Source: Lucinisca nassula (Eukaryota > Mollusca > Bivalvia > Lucinida > Lucinidae). From it: DNA of 64,000 bases. Location of the stretch: NCBI GenBank assembly GCA_963580285.1, contig OY757010.1, positions 146,430,675-146,494,674 on the forward strand, read 5' to 3'. Below the pieces are notes generated by a model. It was not told where the DNA came from, made no database searches, and worked only from the letters and a program-made list of their open reading frames with translations. Positions 10,244-21,200 of this stretch are shown here, piece after piece (within the stretch, counting starts at the first letter, position 1; every line of letters begins with the position of its first letter). The translations under genes were made by a program, and so were the position numbers.

Positions 10244-10438
10244 CAGTAAAATTCCTGTATTAAGACCACCTTTGAGACTTTCAAAAGTGGTCTTTTGAAC
10301 AGTCACAAAGGTGGTCTCTGACCAGAGGACACTGCATGCGAAAAACACAAAAAAAGAATAACTTAAACCTACTAAACAACCTTTTTTATATCAGAATTAG
10401 TCTTAATTTTAGGTGGTCTTAATAGTGGAATTTTACTG
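10244..10438. mobile_element. Tc1/mariner-like MITE, best copy
   Basis: TA-flanked CAGTAAAATTCC ... GGAATTTTACTG perfect terminal inverted repeats, continuing imperfectly as TGTATTAAGACCACCT / AGGTGGTCTTAATAG. Length 195 bp, no ORF. The TA duplication and CAGT-type ends support Tc1/mariner mobilisation. Confidence 0.85.
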
Positions 10439-10465
10439 TATCTGTCTGTGTGAAGTATATGTCAG

Positions 10466-10678
10466 TTAGTCCTTGTCCAGCTGAACATAATAATCCCTAC
10501 CTTTGCCAAAAGTGTAGATCCAGATAAGATGGCTTCTAAAGAAGCTATCTGATCAGGATCTACCCTGTTTGTCTTTCAGTTTTCTAAACCAAATTCATTT
10601 TATCAAGTTATTTCATTTGTTGATAATCAGAAATGGGTGTGGCAAAATTCAGCAAGAATAACAGCAAGACAAGGCTAA
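10466..10678. mobile_element. Degenerate TTAA-type MITE (family A)
   Basis: Central stem AGATGGCTTCTAAAGAAGCTATCT at about 10528-10552, flanked by GTGTAGATCC / GGATCTACCCTG. The outer ends CCTTGTCCAGCTG and AGCAAGACAAGG are diverged. The ORF at 10608-10805 has no recognisable domain. Confidence 0.6.
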
Positions 10679-10814
10679 GTATAGGGACAGAAACACTTAA
10701 ATCACAGCCGTTTCTGATCTCTACTTCCACTGTTTGCCATTCTGCTGGTACATTAGGATAGGCATAGTATGATAGTAGTGCGTCCATAAGATAAGATGCA
10801 GACAAGGCAAAATG

Positions 10815-11100
10815 GACAGTTCATCACATGAACAAGTCCGTGAAATGAACACCCCCTACCCCCCAGTTTATATAGAGAAAACTGGGGTTTAAGGGGGTAT
10901 AGATTATTTTTCTTATTTCTGCTCCAAGACATAATTTGTGGGTTCTCATTAGAACCGCCCCAATGAGGTAGTTCTATCGATCACCCACAACCTATGTTTG
11001 CAGTATAAATAAGAAAAATAACACAGATTTTCCTCAGAAAAGTAGCCATTTTGGAGATGTGAAAAATGCACTATGTTGCATGGATGTGTTATCGTAATGT
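10815..11100. mobile_element. Palindromic element, hairpin family D
   Basis: Stem ATTTGTGGGTTCTCATTAGA...GATCACCCACAACCTATG around 10935-11000, bordered by TTTTTCTTATTTCTGC / ATAAATAAGAAAAATA. Outer GGATGTGTTATCGTAATG is the inverted partner of the start at 5425. The left part has CCCCCAGTTTATATAG / AAAACTGGGG. Confidence 0.7.
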
Positions 11101-11104
11101 TATG

Positions 11105-11510
11105 GGGGCCTGTGCCCTCAAAAATGTCAAGGTCACCAAAATCTAATCAAATCTTTGGTAGGTTGCAATATTGTACCAAGTTTGGCCCAATTTCGTTGAT
11201 TAGTTCGCAGGTAATTTTGGGCCCAAAATTGACTGTTTTGGGGACCTGAGCCCTTAAAAATGAGGTCACGGCCATCAAAACCTAATGATTGCTTTTCCCA
11301 TCATAGTGATACAACCATGCAAGTTTGGTCAGAATCCATCAAAAGATATAAAGGAGATATAATGCTTCAAACATCTTCGGCAATGCTTAAGGTTAAGGGT
11401 AAATTCTTCTGTGAAGGTCAGTCCCATTTCAACTGTATGTGCTATAAAATATTGTGTAAATATTGCAATTGTTGTGTCCCTGGTAGAGTACCAGTTAATG
11501 ATTTCTGAGC
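11105..11510. repeat. Degenerate tandem-monomer repeat
   Basis: Two to three diverged copies of a monomer with GGGGGCCTGTGCCCTCAAAA / GGGGACCTGAGCCCTTAAAA, GGTCACCAAAATCTAATCA / GGCCATCAAAACCTAATGA and CCAAGTTTGG / GCAAGTTTGGTC. The 82-codon ORF here (11260-11508) is not supported as a gene. Confidence 0.6.
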
Positions 11511-11544
11511 CCAGTTGTTCAAAGCTTTGTTAGCATTACAAGCT

Positions 11545-11797
11545 CTTAGGGGAATGGGAACACCTGGCAGATTTTTCTGCCATTTTTTAAAGGGGGATAA
11601 CTTTCGGGACTTCTTGTTTGCTTTTCTGTAAGCCCTGTCCCATTGAAAAGGGGGTCTACTCTTAAAGGAAAGAATTTGCTCCCCAGGAGCAAATTCTTCC
11701 CTTTAAGAGTTGATCCCTGTTGACATGGGAGACAAAAATACTTTTGCAGGAGTTGCCTCCCCTGAAGTTGTATCCATTCCCCTTAAATGGACAAGTT
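11545..11797. mobile_element. Hairpin MITE (AATTTGCTCC family), full length
   Basis: Ends AGGGGAATGGGAACACCTGG and TATCCATTCCCCTTAAA are inverted. The centre AAGAATTTGCTCC / GGAGCAAATTCTT is preserved, with inner arms GGGGGTCTACTCTTAAAGG / CCCTTTAAGAGTTGATCC. It is in inverted orientation relative to 4972-5212. Confidence 0.78.
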
Positions 11798-12072
11798 GTT
11801 AACTGTTCTAGCAAGTACAATATCTAATACTCTGGTATAAATGTGAAAGCATTTAGGCTACGTTCATTTTTCAGCAAAAATAGTAGCATGTTAGCCATAT
11901 TTAACAATCGGGTATAATGATGTTAACTAACAGCATTAGTTTTGAACAACTGGACCCCTTGTCTACAAGATATGATTGGTTGTATGCTCATGTTCACATG
12001 GTTATTTTTTAAGAAATAAAATATTGGAAGATATGTAACCAGATTTTGTACTTCATCTTGAAGCCTATGAGT

Positions 12073-12370
12073 TTTGTTTGTTTGTATTGGGCTTTATTGG
12101 CCCTGTCAACACTATTTTAGGTCTTTTTAGAGCCGGTCAGTTTACCTATCCACACTTTCCTGGGCAGGCTTATACGCAAGCCGTTAACCAGTACACATTA
12201 TTTCGCCAGAAACTGACAACTGTCCTTCTTGAATCAGTGGAAGGGAGAGAATGACCGTAGAAAAGATTTCATGATAAATTTCCACGAAAGAATGTTGCCA
12301 ACCCCGGCAGGTATCAAACCCGCGTCCTGATCACCAGTCAGACGCGCATCCAACAGTAAACCAGGCCGGT
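12073..12370 (-). mobile_element. tRNA-derived SINE (family S3) with 13-bp target duplication
   Basis: Minus strand: the tRNA-like head runs from 12370 with GACTGGTGATCAGGACGC and a B box GGTTTGATACC. The body goes to a TTGTTTG tail with GTTGACAGGGCCAATAAAGC. Exact 13-bp duplications GAAGCCTATGAGT lie at 12060-12072 and 12371-12383. A 5' fragment of the same family is at 14885-15015. Confidence 0.88.
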
Positions 12371-12740
12371 GAAGCCTATGAGTAACGACTCCTTTTAAAT
12401 GCCCATTCATTTGTAAAACTTGTATTGTTCTCAGATAAAAGTGCATGCTAGTTTACAGCAAATCAAGCTATAACTTGATACATAATTATACCAAGATGTG
12501 CCGCAGTACACATTACAGTCCACCAAATGTTAACCTTTATTTCTGTTAACATTCGGTTTCCGTCTAACTCCTGTGGATTACATCCTGTCACGCTGAGACT
12601 TGATTTTTAATTAGACCATGATGTTGAGCAGCGCAAATTGGTTCAAGATTGCAGCCCACCAAATATTAAAGTTACACCCATTAACTTTCCGTTTCCAACA
12701 AACTCTTACGGTTTACACCCGATCGTGTTCTTATGCGACC

Positions 12741-12848
12741 AGCCTCAAAAACCAGGGGTCGTGAATTGGATTCCAGGCTTCACTTTTGGATGAGTCTTTA
12801 TATCAGTTCAGTCTCTGTATGACCTTAGTTGTTGGTGGGATGTAAACC
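12741..12848 (+). mobile_element. SINE (GACGGGACCTCGG family), diverged
   Basis: Plus-strand copy: CAGCCTCAAAAACCAGGGGTC (head), GATTCCAGGCTTC, TTTTGGATGAGTC, GTATGACCTTAGTTGTTGG and GGGATGTAAAC. The A-box half is degraded. Confidence 0.6.
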
Positions 12849-12982
12849 GCCAACACATACATCTGATCGAGATTTATCGATAGACCCTGATGTGGAGCAG
12901 CTCATATTATTTCCTGGGGTCCTTGAATGAGGCAAGGGTGATGTATCTTGTGTCACTGGAGCTGATATTGGCTTGCAGTTAG

Positions 12983-13397
12983 TATTGATTGTTTTGGGTT
13001 TAATCACACATTAACAGAGAAAGGGAGAAAAGACAGTAGAGGAGATGAAAGTCAGGGACAGAGGAAAATGAATGGAAGGGTAATAACAAAAGAAACAACT
13101 ACATTACCCCTCTACCCTTACCTGCTGCAAGGACAGCAGGAAGCCATTATCAGATGGGCACCCCAGTGACGCAAAACACACATCACCTTTGGTTTACCCA
13201 ACCACTCCTGGCTTGCAGTTGGGAAAGGCCTGTTGTCCTTGTAGCAGGAAAGGGCAGGGAGAAGTATTGTTATTTCAACTGTTTCTAAACTTTCTCTTCT
13301 GTTTCAGACTTGCATCTCCAGTATCTATCTCTTTTCTCCCTTTCTCTGGGAGATGACACAAAAGGGTTGATGTGCCATTAAACCCAAAACAATATTA
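12983..13397. mobile_element. Inverted-repeat element, about 415 bp
   Basis: ATTGTTTTGGGTTTAAT at the left and ATTAAACCCAAAACAAT at the right are perfect inverted ends. They extend inward as CACACATTAAC / GTTGATGTGCC and AGAGAAAGGGAGAAAAGA / TCTTTTCTCCCTTTCTCT. The interior also has CTGCTGCAAGGACAGCAGG / CCTTGTAGCAGG. No ORF. Superfamily not determined. Confidence 0.75.
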
Positions 13398-14336
13398 CGA
13401 GGTTGCAGTCCACCAATTATTGAGTTATGCCCCTTTGAAAATTTCTGTAAACATTTACTTTCTGACCAACTCCTATTATTGACCCCCAATTATAGTCTTT
13501 CAAAATGCAGCGAGACTTGACTGCACTTTTAATTTTGGACTCGTCCGTGTTTTAGGTATATCGCCTTTAGATGGGATGTTACGTTGGGCGATATAGATTT
13601 TGTGAGATTCGTAGTGCATCACATTAAACAACTGGCAACGACTTCTACATAATGCCGTTGTCAAAAACTTATTTATATTTTTAAGATATATATATTGTAA
13701 CGATATCCGAAACCTGCTTCCCCTAAAACATGGAATGGTTTTGTCACGCTTAAACTATGAACTCTCAAAGGTCGTTGATAAACTATAGTAGATGATTATA
13801 CCATGATGTAGAATGCATATTGTTTTGAGGTTAACAGTTCACAAAACAGCAGTTATGTCCCTTTGAAAATTTCTGTAAACATTTATTTCTGGCTAACTCC
13901 TGTAGTTTACATTCAATCAAGCTGATAGTTGATAGCAACACCATGATGTGAAACTGTGTATTGCTTCAAACTAGTCTACAGAACAGCCATGTTATGCCCC
14001 TTTAAGAATTTCTGCAATTCTAGTTTACATCCACTCAAGCTGAAACTTTTTATAGTGAGACATGATGTGGAGCAGTGCACATTGTTTCTGTAATGGAAGG
14101 CCAGGTGGTTTTTCTCCAGATACTCCGTTTTTGCCCACCTCTGATTAACAATCGGCTCGATACGAGTGAAATACTCTTGAAAGGGCCATAACCCCCCCCC
14201 CCCCCCCCCCATCCAAATAGTGCACATTGTTTCAGGTTACAGTCCACAAACACTGAATTGTACAAGAGTCAGTATATGCTCTACATCTTTTTACTTGCCA
14301 TGGACCCAGCTTGTGGAGCTCATTTTTTTTTGCTTA

Positions 14337-14470
14337 GAAGCCTCCATGGTGTAGTGTTTAAGCTACTCGCCTCAAAAACCAGGGGTTGTGGGTTCGACTC
14401 ATTTCAGATGTCTTTAAAGAGAGGTCCCATCTCTGTATAACCTTAGTTGTTGGTGGTACATAAAACTGAA
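14337..14470 (+). mobile_element. SINE with tRNA-like head
   Basis: Head GAAGCCTCCATGGTGTAGTG (A box) and GTGGGTTCGACTC (B box), then GAGAGGTCCCATCTCTGTA and GTTGGTGGTACATAAAAC. Same family as 53841-53987 with small internal deletions. No clear target duplication. Confidence 0.75.
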
Positions 14471-14474
14471 ACAG

Positions 14475-14860
14475 ACACGTGGCTTGCCAACCCACACCAT
14501 GGCTTGCCAGCAGACACCATCCTGATATCATGGTGTTAGCAAACAAGCCATGATAACAGGACTTGCCTGTTAACACCATGTTGATAACATGGCTTGTCAG
14601 TTCACACCATCCTGATATGGCTTGCCTGTTCACACCATGCTGATAACATGGCTTGCCTGCTAACACCATGTTGGTAACAGCTTTCCAGCTCACACCATGT
14701 TGATAACATGGCTGAATGGCTTGCCAGCTCACACCATGTTAACATGGCTTACACTGCACACCATCATGATGACATGGCTTGCCTGCTTACACCATCCTGT
14801 TAACATGGCTTGCCAGCTCACACGGCTTGCCAGCTCACACAAGGTCTATAAATGCTTGCC
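14475..14860. repeat. Minisatellite, unit about 29-31 bp
   Basis: About a dozen variants of ACATGGCTTGCCAGCTCAC followed by ACCATGTTGATA. A 124-codon minus-strand ORF (14358-14732) and other frames are translations of this repeat (recurrent YQHGV-like peptides) and are not annotated as genes. Confidence 0.85.
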
Positions 14861-14884
14861 AGCATAGTCGACAAGATTTGGAAT

Positions 14885-15015
14885 AAGATGTAATGCCTTC
14901 TTGAATCAGCAGAAGAGCGAGTTTTGGTAGTAATTATTTCATAATCTGCACAGAACAAAGGTTGGAACCCACATCCTAATTGATCAACAGTCGAACAGGC
15001 ATCTGACAGCCACTC
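14885..15015 (-). mobile_element. SINE S3 fragment
   Basis: Minus-strand tRNA-like head (CGAGTGGCTGTCAGATGCC, then a B-box-like GGGTTCCAACC) followed by body sequence resembling 12190-12300 (GATTCAAGAAGG). No 3' end is present. Confidence 0.6.
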
Positions 15016-15120
15016 GGTTTGCCACAGTAATTTTATAGATAGGTTTAACAGCTACAATGTACATTTGTTAACCCTTTCACCCCAGTTCACTTCCATCTTT
15101 TGAATTTGGACTCGTCCAGT

Positions 15121-15451
15121 GTGTGTGTGAATTCGGGTTTAACGTCGCTTTCAACAATTTTTCAGTCATATCACGACGGTGTCTGGTTGCGACAGGGAGC
15201 TCAATGCTCACGTTTATAGTGCTGCCTCACTGAAGTATCATGTCCCAGACACATTACATGATACCACACCCAGTCACATTATCCTGACACTGGATCGACC
15301 AGTTCTAGCTCTTCCCCGTAAACCTGAGTGCCAAGCGAGGAGCAGCTAGTACCATTTTTAACGACTTTGGTATTTCGCGGCCCGGGATTGAACCCCAGTC
15401 CTCCCGTTCCCCGGAGCGGACACTCTACCAACTGAGCTATCGGGGCCGGTC
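15121..15451 (-). mobile_element. tRNA-derived SINE (family S4), full length with target duplication
   Basis: Minus strand starts at 15451 with GGCCCCGATAGCTCAGTTGG (very good A box) and a B box GGGTTCAATCCC. The body runs to GCGACGTTAAACCCGAATTC near 15125. Direct repeats TTGGACTCGTCCAGT (15106-15120) and TTGGACTTGTCCAAT (15452-15466) match at 13 of 15 positions. The acceptor stem does not pair, so it is a SINE and not a tRNA gene. Confidence 0.87.
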
Positions 15452-15646
15452 TTGGACTTGTCCAATTCTATTAAATACTTGTTTAGGTGTTTAGGTAAGT
15501 CATTAACAAGATTGCTGGTGTATACAGATGAGTCATGGATCACATCTGGATCTACACCGCTCATGTGAAGCCTCTCAGTTAAGTTTATCTAACCATGGGA
15601 AGTGAAATTCAGCTCAAGTATGAAAATAGTGCACCGTGACATTCCC

Positions 15647-15934
15647 CCAATGGGCTTGGAGAAATAGATTGGGCTGCATGATGATTCCACGCAAAGGTGA
15701 ATTTGACCGCATGCGAGTACTGGTAAATCACTTAGAATGCCAAAGCCAGCCGAAGCAAATTGGTGCAAGTTGGACTGCCAATGCGTATAAACCCTATTGG
15801 TTTCATCGGGCGGCAGAGAGGGAGATGTCATTTCATCTCAATGTCGGGTAGAAGTCCACAAAACTGGGGGCAACATCTCCAAAATGACCCAAATAGTGTA
15901 AACGGGAATTTTAAACCTCCGATTAAACAATCAA
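15647..15934 (+). mobile_element. S1 SINE
   Basis: S1 landmarks in order: GGGCTTGGAGAAATAGATTG, CTGCATGATGATTCCACGC, GAGTACTGGTAAATCACTTA, ATGTCATTTCATCTCAATG, AACATCTCCAAAATGACCC and TTAAACCTCCGATTAAACAA. ACATTCCC occurs just before (15640-15647) and after (about 15937), a probable short target duplication. Confidence 0.8.
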
Positions 15935-16516
15935 AACATTCCCTCCCACTGCCCATCTCTCACTGTTGTGGGAGAACAAAAACAAAACAAAGACCAAAGC
16001 TAAAATGTCACCGACTTTTAATACAAGAATGAAACATTTATAATGAGAATGACAATATTCATCAATGATTATCATTTATCATATTTACCTTATGTATTGG
16101 GACAGACATGACTTAGCAAACAGTGTAGGCCCAGATGACATGCCATGTTATCAGGGTGTACGCTGTTTGCCACTCATCCAGCTATTTTTTAGCTCAACAT
16201 CAGTTATTAAATTGTACTTGTTCAAATTTTACAGAAAGTATGGTAAGGAGTTTATGTGTCCGAATACTTAGGGGAAAAATGGTATACATCGTAACCAACA
16301 AAATGTTTTCTGCAATTGTCTGAGATCCAAATAACGAAGTTCTACAGACAAGTTCACATGATTTCACTTATATTTTGGATGATTGTCAAGGAACCTGTTG
16401 GGAGATATTCAAAACTTATTGGGATAAAAATGTCCTCTGAAAATTTTAGGGGACATCCGGTCATACTGCATATTTTTTAAGAATCAGATGAAAAACAGGT
16501 GCCATTTAATAGACAT

Positions 16517-16719
16517 TTAACCCTTATCCTGCTGCAAAAATTAATTAAGCCACCCCACTGATGATTATCAACCAATCTAATTACTTATTATAAGCTATTT
16601 GTTGAATTCAAAAACAGCATGACAAACAGTGTAGATCGGGATCAGATGGCTTCCATCTGATCTGGATCTACACTGTTTGCAGAGATAGAGGTTGTCGTGA
16701 ACAGCAGGATAAGGGTTAA
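16517..16719. mobile_element. TTAA-type palindromic MITE (family A), reference copy
   Basis: TTAACCCTTATCCTGCTG at 16517 and CAGCAGGATAAGGGTTAA ending at 16719 form a perfect 18-bp inverted repeat including TTAA on both sides. The central stem is GTAGATCGGGATCAGATGGC / CCATCTGATCTGGATCTAC. TTAA borders are typical of piggyBac- or Kolobok-mobilised elements; which one cannot be told here. The copy is 203 bp. Confidence 0.88.
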
Positions 16720-16949
16720 CATGAACCTGTACATAAGTGTATGTGAGGTCAGAACGGATGGATGGAAATGATAATGAGAATGGAACTGTACAATATTCCT
16801 CTCTGGTCCCCACCGGGCAAATATTCTGCCAACAGAATAACAGACATTACTGTTGAATGAAAACCTATTACTCACGATTTTCTAAAGTTTCTCTTTCACA
16901 TTTGTTGTCTACCTCAGAAACAGCATGAAATTTAGGCTTGTGTGTATAT

Positions 16950-17530
16950 ACAGTAAAAGCTTGTTTTTTTTCTCCGTTTTTTTTTTTTTTTTTATGACTC
17001 TAGCAGACATTTTTTCCCATATCAAGAAAATAGAAGGTGTGTGTTTCATAAAATTTCAGAACTTTAATATCATGTAAATTTTACTGTATATCATATGATA
17101 AATAGAAGCTTGCATTCATGCTCATGTATTACTGAATTTATTAAACTCATCGAGGAAAAGGGAAAAAACGCTCGGCAGAGCCTCACATTTTATCTCTTTC
17201 TTCAACTTGTTCAATAAATTCAATAATATCTGAACACTCATGTAAGATCCACTATTCATTACACAACGTTCTTACATTCAAGAAAGGCCTTTCTTATTTC
17301 AAGTAACCCAACATTTCATAAAACCAATACAAACTGAATTTCGCTGAAGCTAAACTAAACCTCAGCCATCAGGATTTCACAAATGTGCCTGCCATGATTT
17401 TCTAACCCGAGAGTCTATTGCTCCAAATGGAGGGTAACAAGGATAAATAAGTAATACTTTTCTTCATAGCAACAGGTAAGATGGATATCTGAAAGGTAAT
17501 TGTAAGATTTTTTTTGCATATTTCTCAACA
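16950..17530. other. Low-information interval
   Basis: Contains a T-rich run (16978-16995) and a weak inverted pair ATATACAGTAAAAG / AATTTTACTGTATA (16950-17090) that may be a worn mariner-like MITE. Nothing coding is recognisable in 17090-17530. Downstream of the SNRPG 3' end on the minus strand. Confidence 0.4.
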
Positions 17531-17534
17531 AAAA

Positions 17535-17625
17535 AAAATATTTTGGTGGTGGGTATTCATTTGAGCTGCCTGTTAGGCTGTTCTAATGAATACCCAACCA
17601 CGACATAGGTTTTATATGCAGAATT
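17535..17625. repeat. Hairpin family D fragment
   Basis: Imperfect palindrome GTGGTGGGTATTCATT...AATGAATACCCAACCAC around a GCCTGTTAGGCTG loop. The same GGGTAC.CG-type core as other family D copies; a further half copy lies at 17690-17715. Confidence 0.55.
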
Positions 17626-17713
17626 GACAAAAATTATCCTTCAATTATCACCAAATACCAACTTTATCTGTTTCTTTTTTTTAATACAAAATGTATGTTG
17701 TGGGTACTTGTCA

Positions 17714-17719
17714 TTTATT
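17714..17719 (-). terminator. Candidate polyadenylation signal for SNRPG
   Basis: The minus strand reads AATAAA here, the first canonical hexamer found downstream of the SNRPG stop codon (18156-18154). It would give a 3' UTR of roughly 440 nt that includes the MITE at 17771-17998. A variant signal closer to the stop cannot be excluded. Confidence 0.35.
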
Positions 17720-17770
17720 CATTAGGACATGTATTAGTATCCACTTTCCACTGAAGTTAACATGATAATA

Positions 17771-17998
17771 CACCACAACCTCATAACACATTCGTTATAA
17801 CACGGTTTCAAGATGGATCCCTGAAATGTATAGATTATATAGAAAAATGACCATAAAATGGTCATTCTTCTATATAATCTATACATTTTTTCTATATAAT
17901 CTATACATTTTTATCTGGATATACATGTAACACGGTTGTTTAACAAACACGGTTTCTGCTTTGTACCCCAACAATAGTGTTATAACGAGGTTGGGGTG
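17771..17998. mobile_element. MITE family C with single hairpin
   Basis: TA-bordered ends CACCACAACCTCATAACAC and GTGTTATAACGAGGTTGGGG are inverted. Subterminal ATAACACGGTTTC / AACACGGTTTCTG and a central stem with TATAGATTATATAGAAAAAT and ATGACCAT. Part of one arm (TATATAATCTATACATTTTT) is repeated. Lies in the probable 3' UTR of SNRPG. Confidence 0.8.
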
Positions 17999-18153
17999 TA
18001 ATAGAAGAAAAACATCCCAAATTATTCCTTGTTATTCCTCATAATCTGAAGCTTAGAAACTAAGTTGTTCTGGGTTCCTCTCTAGCATGTATATCTACAA
18101 CAACAGTTCATAAATCCAAACATCTGTCAACTAACACCTGTAGTCCACAGCTG

Positions 18154-18204
18154 TCACACTCTGTCCAATGCTTCTAATATGATGATACTGTTCCCTCGGA
18201 CAAC
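18154..18204 (-). CDS. SNRPG: SNRPG coding exon 4 (C-terminus, Sm2 motif)
   Basis: Preceded on the minus strand by TATTTTCAG (acceptor) and opening GTT GTC CGA GGG AAC. It encodes the end of the Sm2 motif, VVRGNSIIILEALDRV, and stops at TGA (18156-18154). Human SmG has the same RGNSII.LEAL.RV core. The exon starts in phase 0, matching the end of exon 3. Confidence 0.93.
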   Translation of the reverse strand, partial: VVRGNSIIILEALDRV

Positions 18205-21200
18205 CTGAAAATAGGACAACAGAATGGTCAGTTTCTTGCTTAGAACTCCTCATGAGGAGGTCGGGAGGCAATTCATACGTAAAAATCTTAAACAAGAGCA
18301 CCGTATGCGGGTGCCAATGCTCGGCTGCAAAAATTCTAAGTCAAAAAGGGGGCATAACTGTGCCAAAAATATTTTGAGGGTCCGAGTTTCAAGTAAATAT
18401 GTTCAGTAATGACAGAGATATTACAAAATGTCCCAAGTGTTTGCACGACCACGCAGACGATGCCAAAGCTATGAAAATACCTCGCCGTTTTCTTTGAAAA
18501 CAGCCGAGCTAAAAATTCGGACACCTTGAAGACTTGCTGTAATTCTCCTAAAATTTTAACAAGTTAATTTAGGATCCAGCAAACAGTCCTAAAGGTGCAG
18601 ACTGAATGGCAGGCAGTGCAGACCCTGATCAGACTGCTCCTCAGTCTGTCAGTCTGATCTGGATCTGCACTGCTTAGGCCTGTCTATTCCATTACTTCGG
18701 ATTATTACGGTAGATCTCGTGCTTAAAATCGGATACTCGACATACTTTTGCCCTTTTTTCACAAGGGAGACAATTTTCTGGACTCCCTGTTTGCTTTCAC
18801 ATCGACTGATCCCCTCTGTGCTAGTTGAGGTGTCCTGATTGCAATGCATTTTGTTCCGAATACAATCTTCCTCCTTTTCAATGTTGTAATCATGTTGCGC
18901 TCTGCACCGACATGTCATATGGAGATTCTGGTTGTCTACCATTTAATGTGTTTTCCAAGGGAAATTCCAGTTTCTCATATTGAGCGTGCGATAAATCAAG
19001 GCAAATCAGGACATTTTGGTTTAATTGTAAGACATGCATCACTGGTAAACTTTCAGACACAAAACAAGTTTGGGTTTCACGCAAAATGGATAAAATGACG
19101 TGTTGTCATCTTACTTCTTACTTATAAATCGCATAGTAATATTTTTCCTGTGTAGCATAGTGATGCCACTGATGCATCATACAAGCAGACCTTTCAATCT
19201 TTGAAGAATATGACATGTACAAACAATGTTGCAGGAATCAACTTACATTTTTCCTGCTAAATATTTTAATTAGCCACACCCATTTCTGACTATCAGCCAA
19301 TCAGATTATATTGTTTAAAATAGTTTTTCCTGCTGAATATTTTAATTAGCCACACCCATTTCTGACTATCAGCCAATCAGATTATATAGTTCGAAATAGT
19401 TTTTCCTCAAATTCACAAACTGAATGACAGTGTAGAACCTGATTTGAAGCCATCTGATATGGAACTACACTGATTGCAAAGGTAGGGTTGTCGTGAACAG
19501 CAGGATAAGGGCTAAAGGGTGTCAGGTTGCTTTTCTAGACATTCATCAAGAAAATGGCTGAACTTTATTTTTTTTTTTGCAAACTTAACCTTTACCCTGC
19601 TGTAGGCGACAAGCCCTATCTGTGCAAACAGTGTAGATCCAGATCAGATGGCTTCTGAAGAAGCCATCTGATCAGGATCTACACTGTTTGTCATTCAGAT
19701 TGTGAATTTGAACGAACTCATTATATCATGTAATCTGATTGGCTGAAAATCAAAAAAAGGTGTGGCTAAGTTAAATATTCAGCAGGTTAAAGGTTAACAG
19801 GCCATGATACCTTTGATCTGGGCCTGCAAGGTCTGCTTTACCAGACCTGTTTTGGGCCTTCCCATACAAAAATGGGCTATGGTTTTTACAACACATTAAG
19901 AAAGCATGCCTATACAAATGCATTGTAAACTTTACTGCCGAAAAAATAAAATTTTAAGTTGTGATTTTTTTTCTTATTTCTGCTCCAAATATAGATCGTT
20001 GGTACTCGTCGGAACTGCCTCATCGACATTGGGGCGGTTCTAACAAGTACCCACAATCTATATTTTAGAGCAGAAATAAGAGAAATAAGGTTTACCCCTG
20101 TAAACCCCAGTTCTACTTGATAAAAGTGGGGTTCAAGGGGGTCAAAATTATATAGGCTATTATAGTGATGAGATCCATACAATATGGGTTATGGTTTTTA
20201 CAACAGATCAATGGCTGAAAGTGAACTTACCACCATCCCGACTGCATGTTTTTCTCCTGTCTTTGTTTCTTCTATTGTTTCATCAACCACAAGGTTCATA
20301 AATGGATCAAATCCACGGAGAATTCCTGTTATTCTTCTCCCGCCATTCAGTTTCACTGTAAATTAAACGAAATGGTATAATTTTCAATTTGTTAAGTCAT
20401 TCCTTCAAACAAGGTTTAACAAAGATACCGCTAGGGCTGGCTAATCGGAGCTGAAAAGATAATCGATAATTAGTCCTGTCATTGCGATCGATAATCGATT
20501 AGTAATCGCTAAGATTTTTGTCATTATTTTACCTGTCTGGCTTTCTGTCTGAGCATGACTCTTACCATATGTCGCACTTTACCATATGTCTATTTGAACA
20601 GACAGGCCTGAGCAAACAGTGGAGACCCAGATGAGACGCCGCATAATGCGGCGTCTCATCAGAGTCTGCACTGTTCGCAGTGTTATTGATAAGCTTTTGC
20701 CCGAGGAGTACTGTTACTCCTTCACCCAAAGACTATAGGCGTATCCTGTGATTCTTTGAGAGTATCGGTACTCCTAAATTTAAAACTAGGGTCGTATTTT
20801 CATCTGTCATCACAGGAGCGCGTCTAAGTGCACATATATTAATTTCAGACGTGGCAATGACCATATGTAAAAGACGTTAAACACATATTCTATCATCGTA
20901 ACATACCGATATACATTTTCATGTTAATAAGCTGGCGGACAGCAAAATGAAAAATTACTTTTTCTTCTAAAGAATGTAAATCCAGCCAATGTGGTCGTAT
21001 TCTTCGCATGTCTTTTTGGAATTTCCCAGACGCCATTGAAGGCTCGTTTTGATCAGACTGTGCAGGCTGGTTGGAGTCTTCAGCTGTCACACAGATCATA
21101 CTGTCATCAGAACGTTTTCAAACCCATGTTTTGTGCCTGCAGCGGCCTTATGTGCTGCACGTTCAAAGGCGGGGAAAATCTCCACTAATTGTAGCAACTG

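Larger units (their letters stand above)
12450..14270. repeat. Old tandem-monomer array, interrupted
   Basis: Diverged units of about 130-150 bp recur near 12470, 12610, 12860, 13400, 13800, 13935 and 14030, sharing CATGATGTGGAGCAGTGCA, GTTGCAGTCCACCAA, CCCCTTTGAAAATTTCTG and GTTTACATCCGATCAAGC. A SINE (12741-12848) and an inverted-repeat element (12983-13397) interrupt it, and a poly-C run lies at 14191-14210. ORFs across it lack domains. Confidence 0.65.

Noticed and set aside
14358..14732. 124-codon minus-strand ORF with recurring YQHGV peptides
   Set aside because: It is the translation of the 29-31-bp minisatellite; other frames are equally repetitive.
15357..15451. Functional tRNA gene with excellent A box
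   Set aside because: The acceptor stem does not pair and the sequence continues into a SINE body with target duplications outside.
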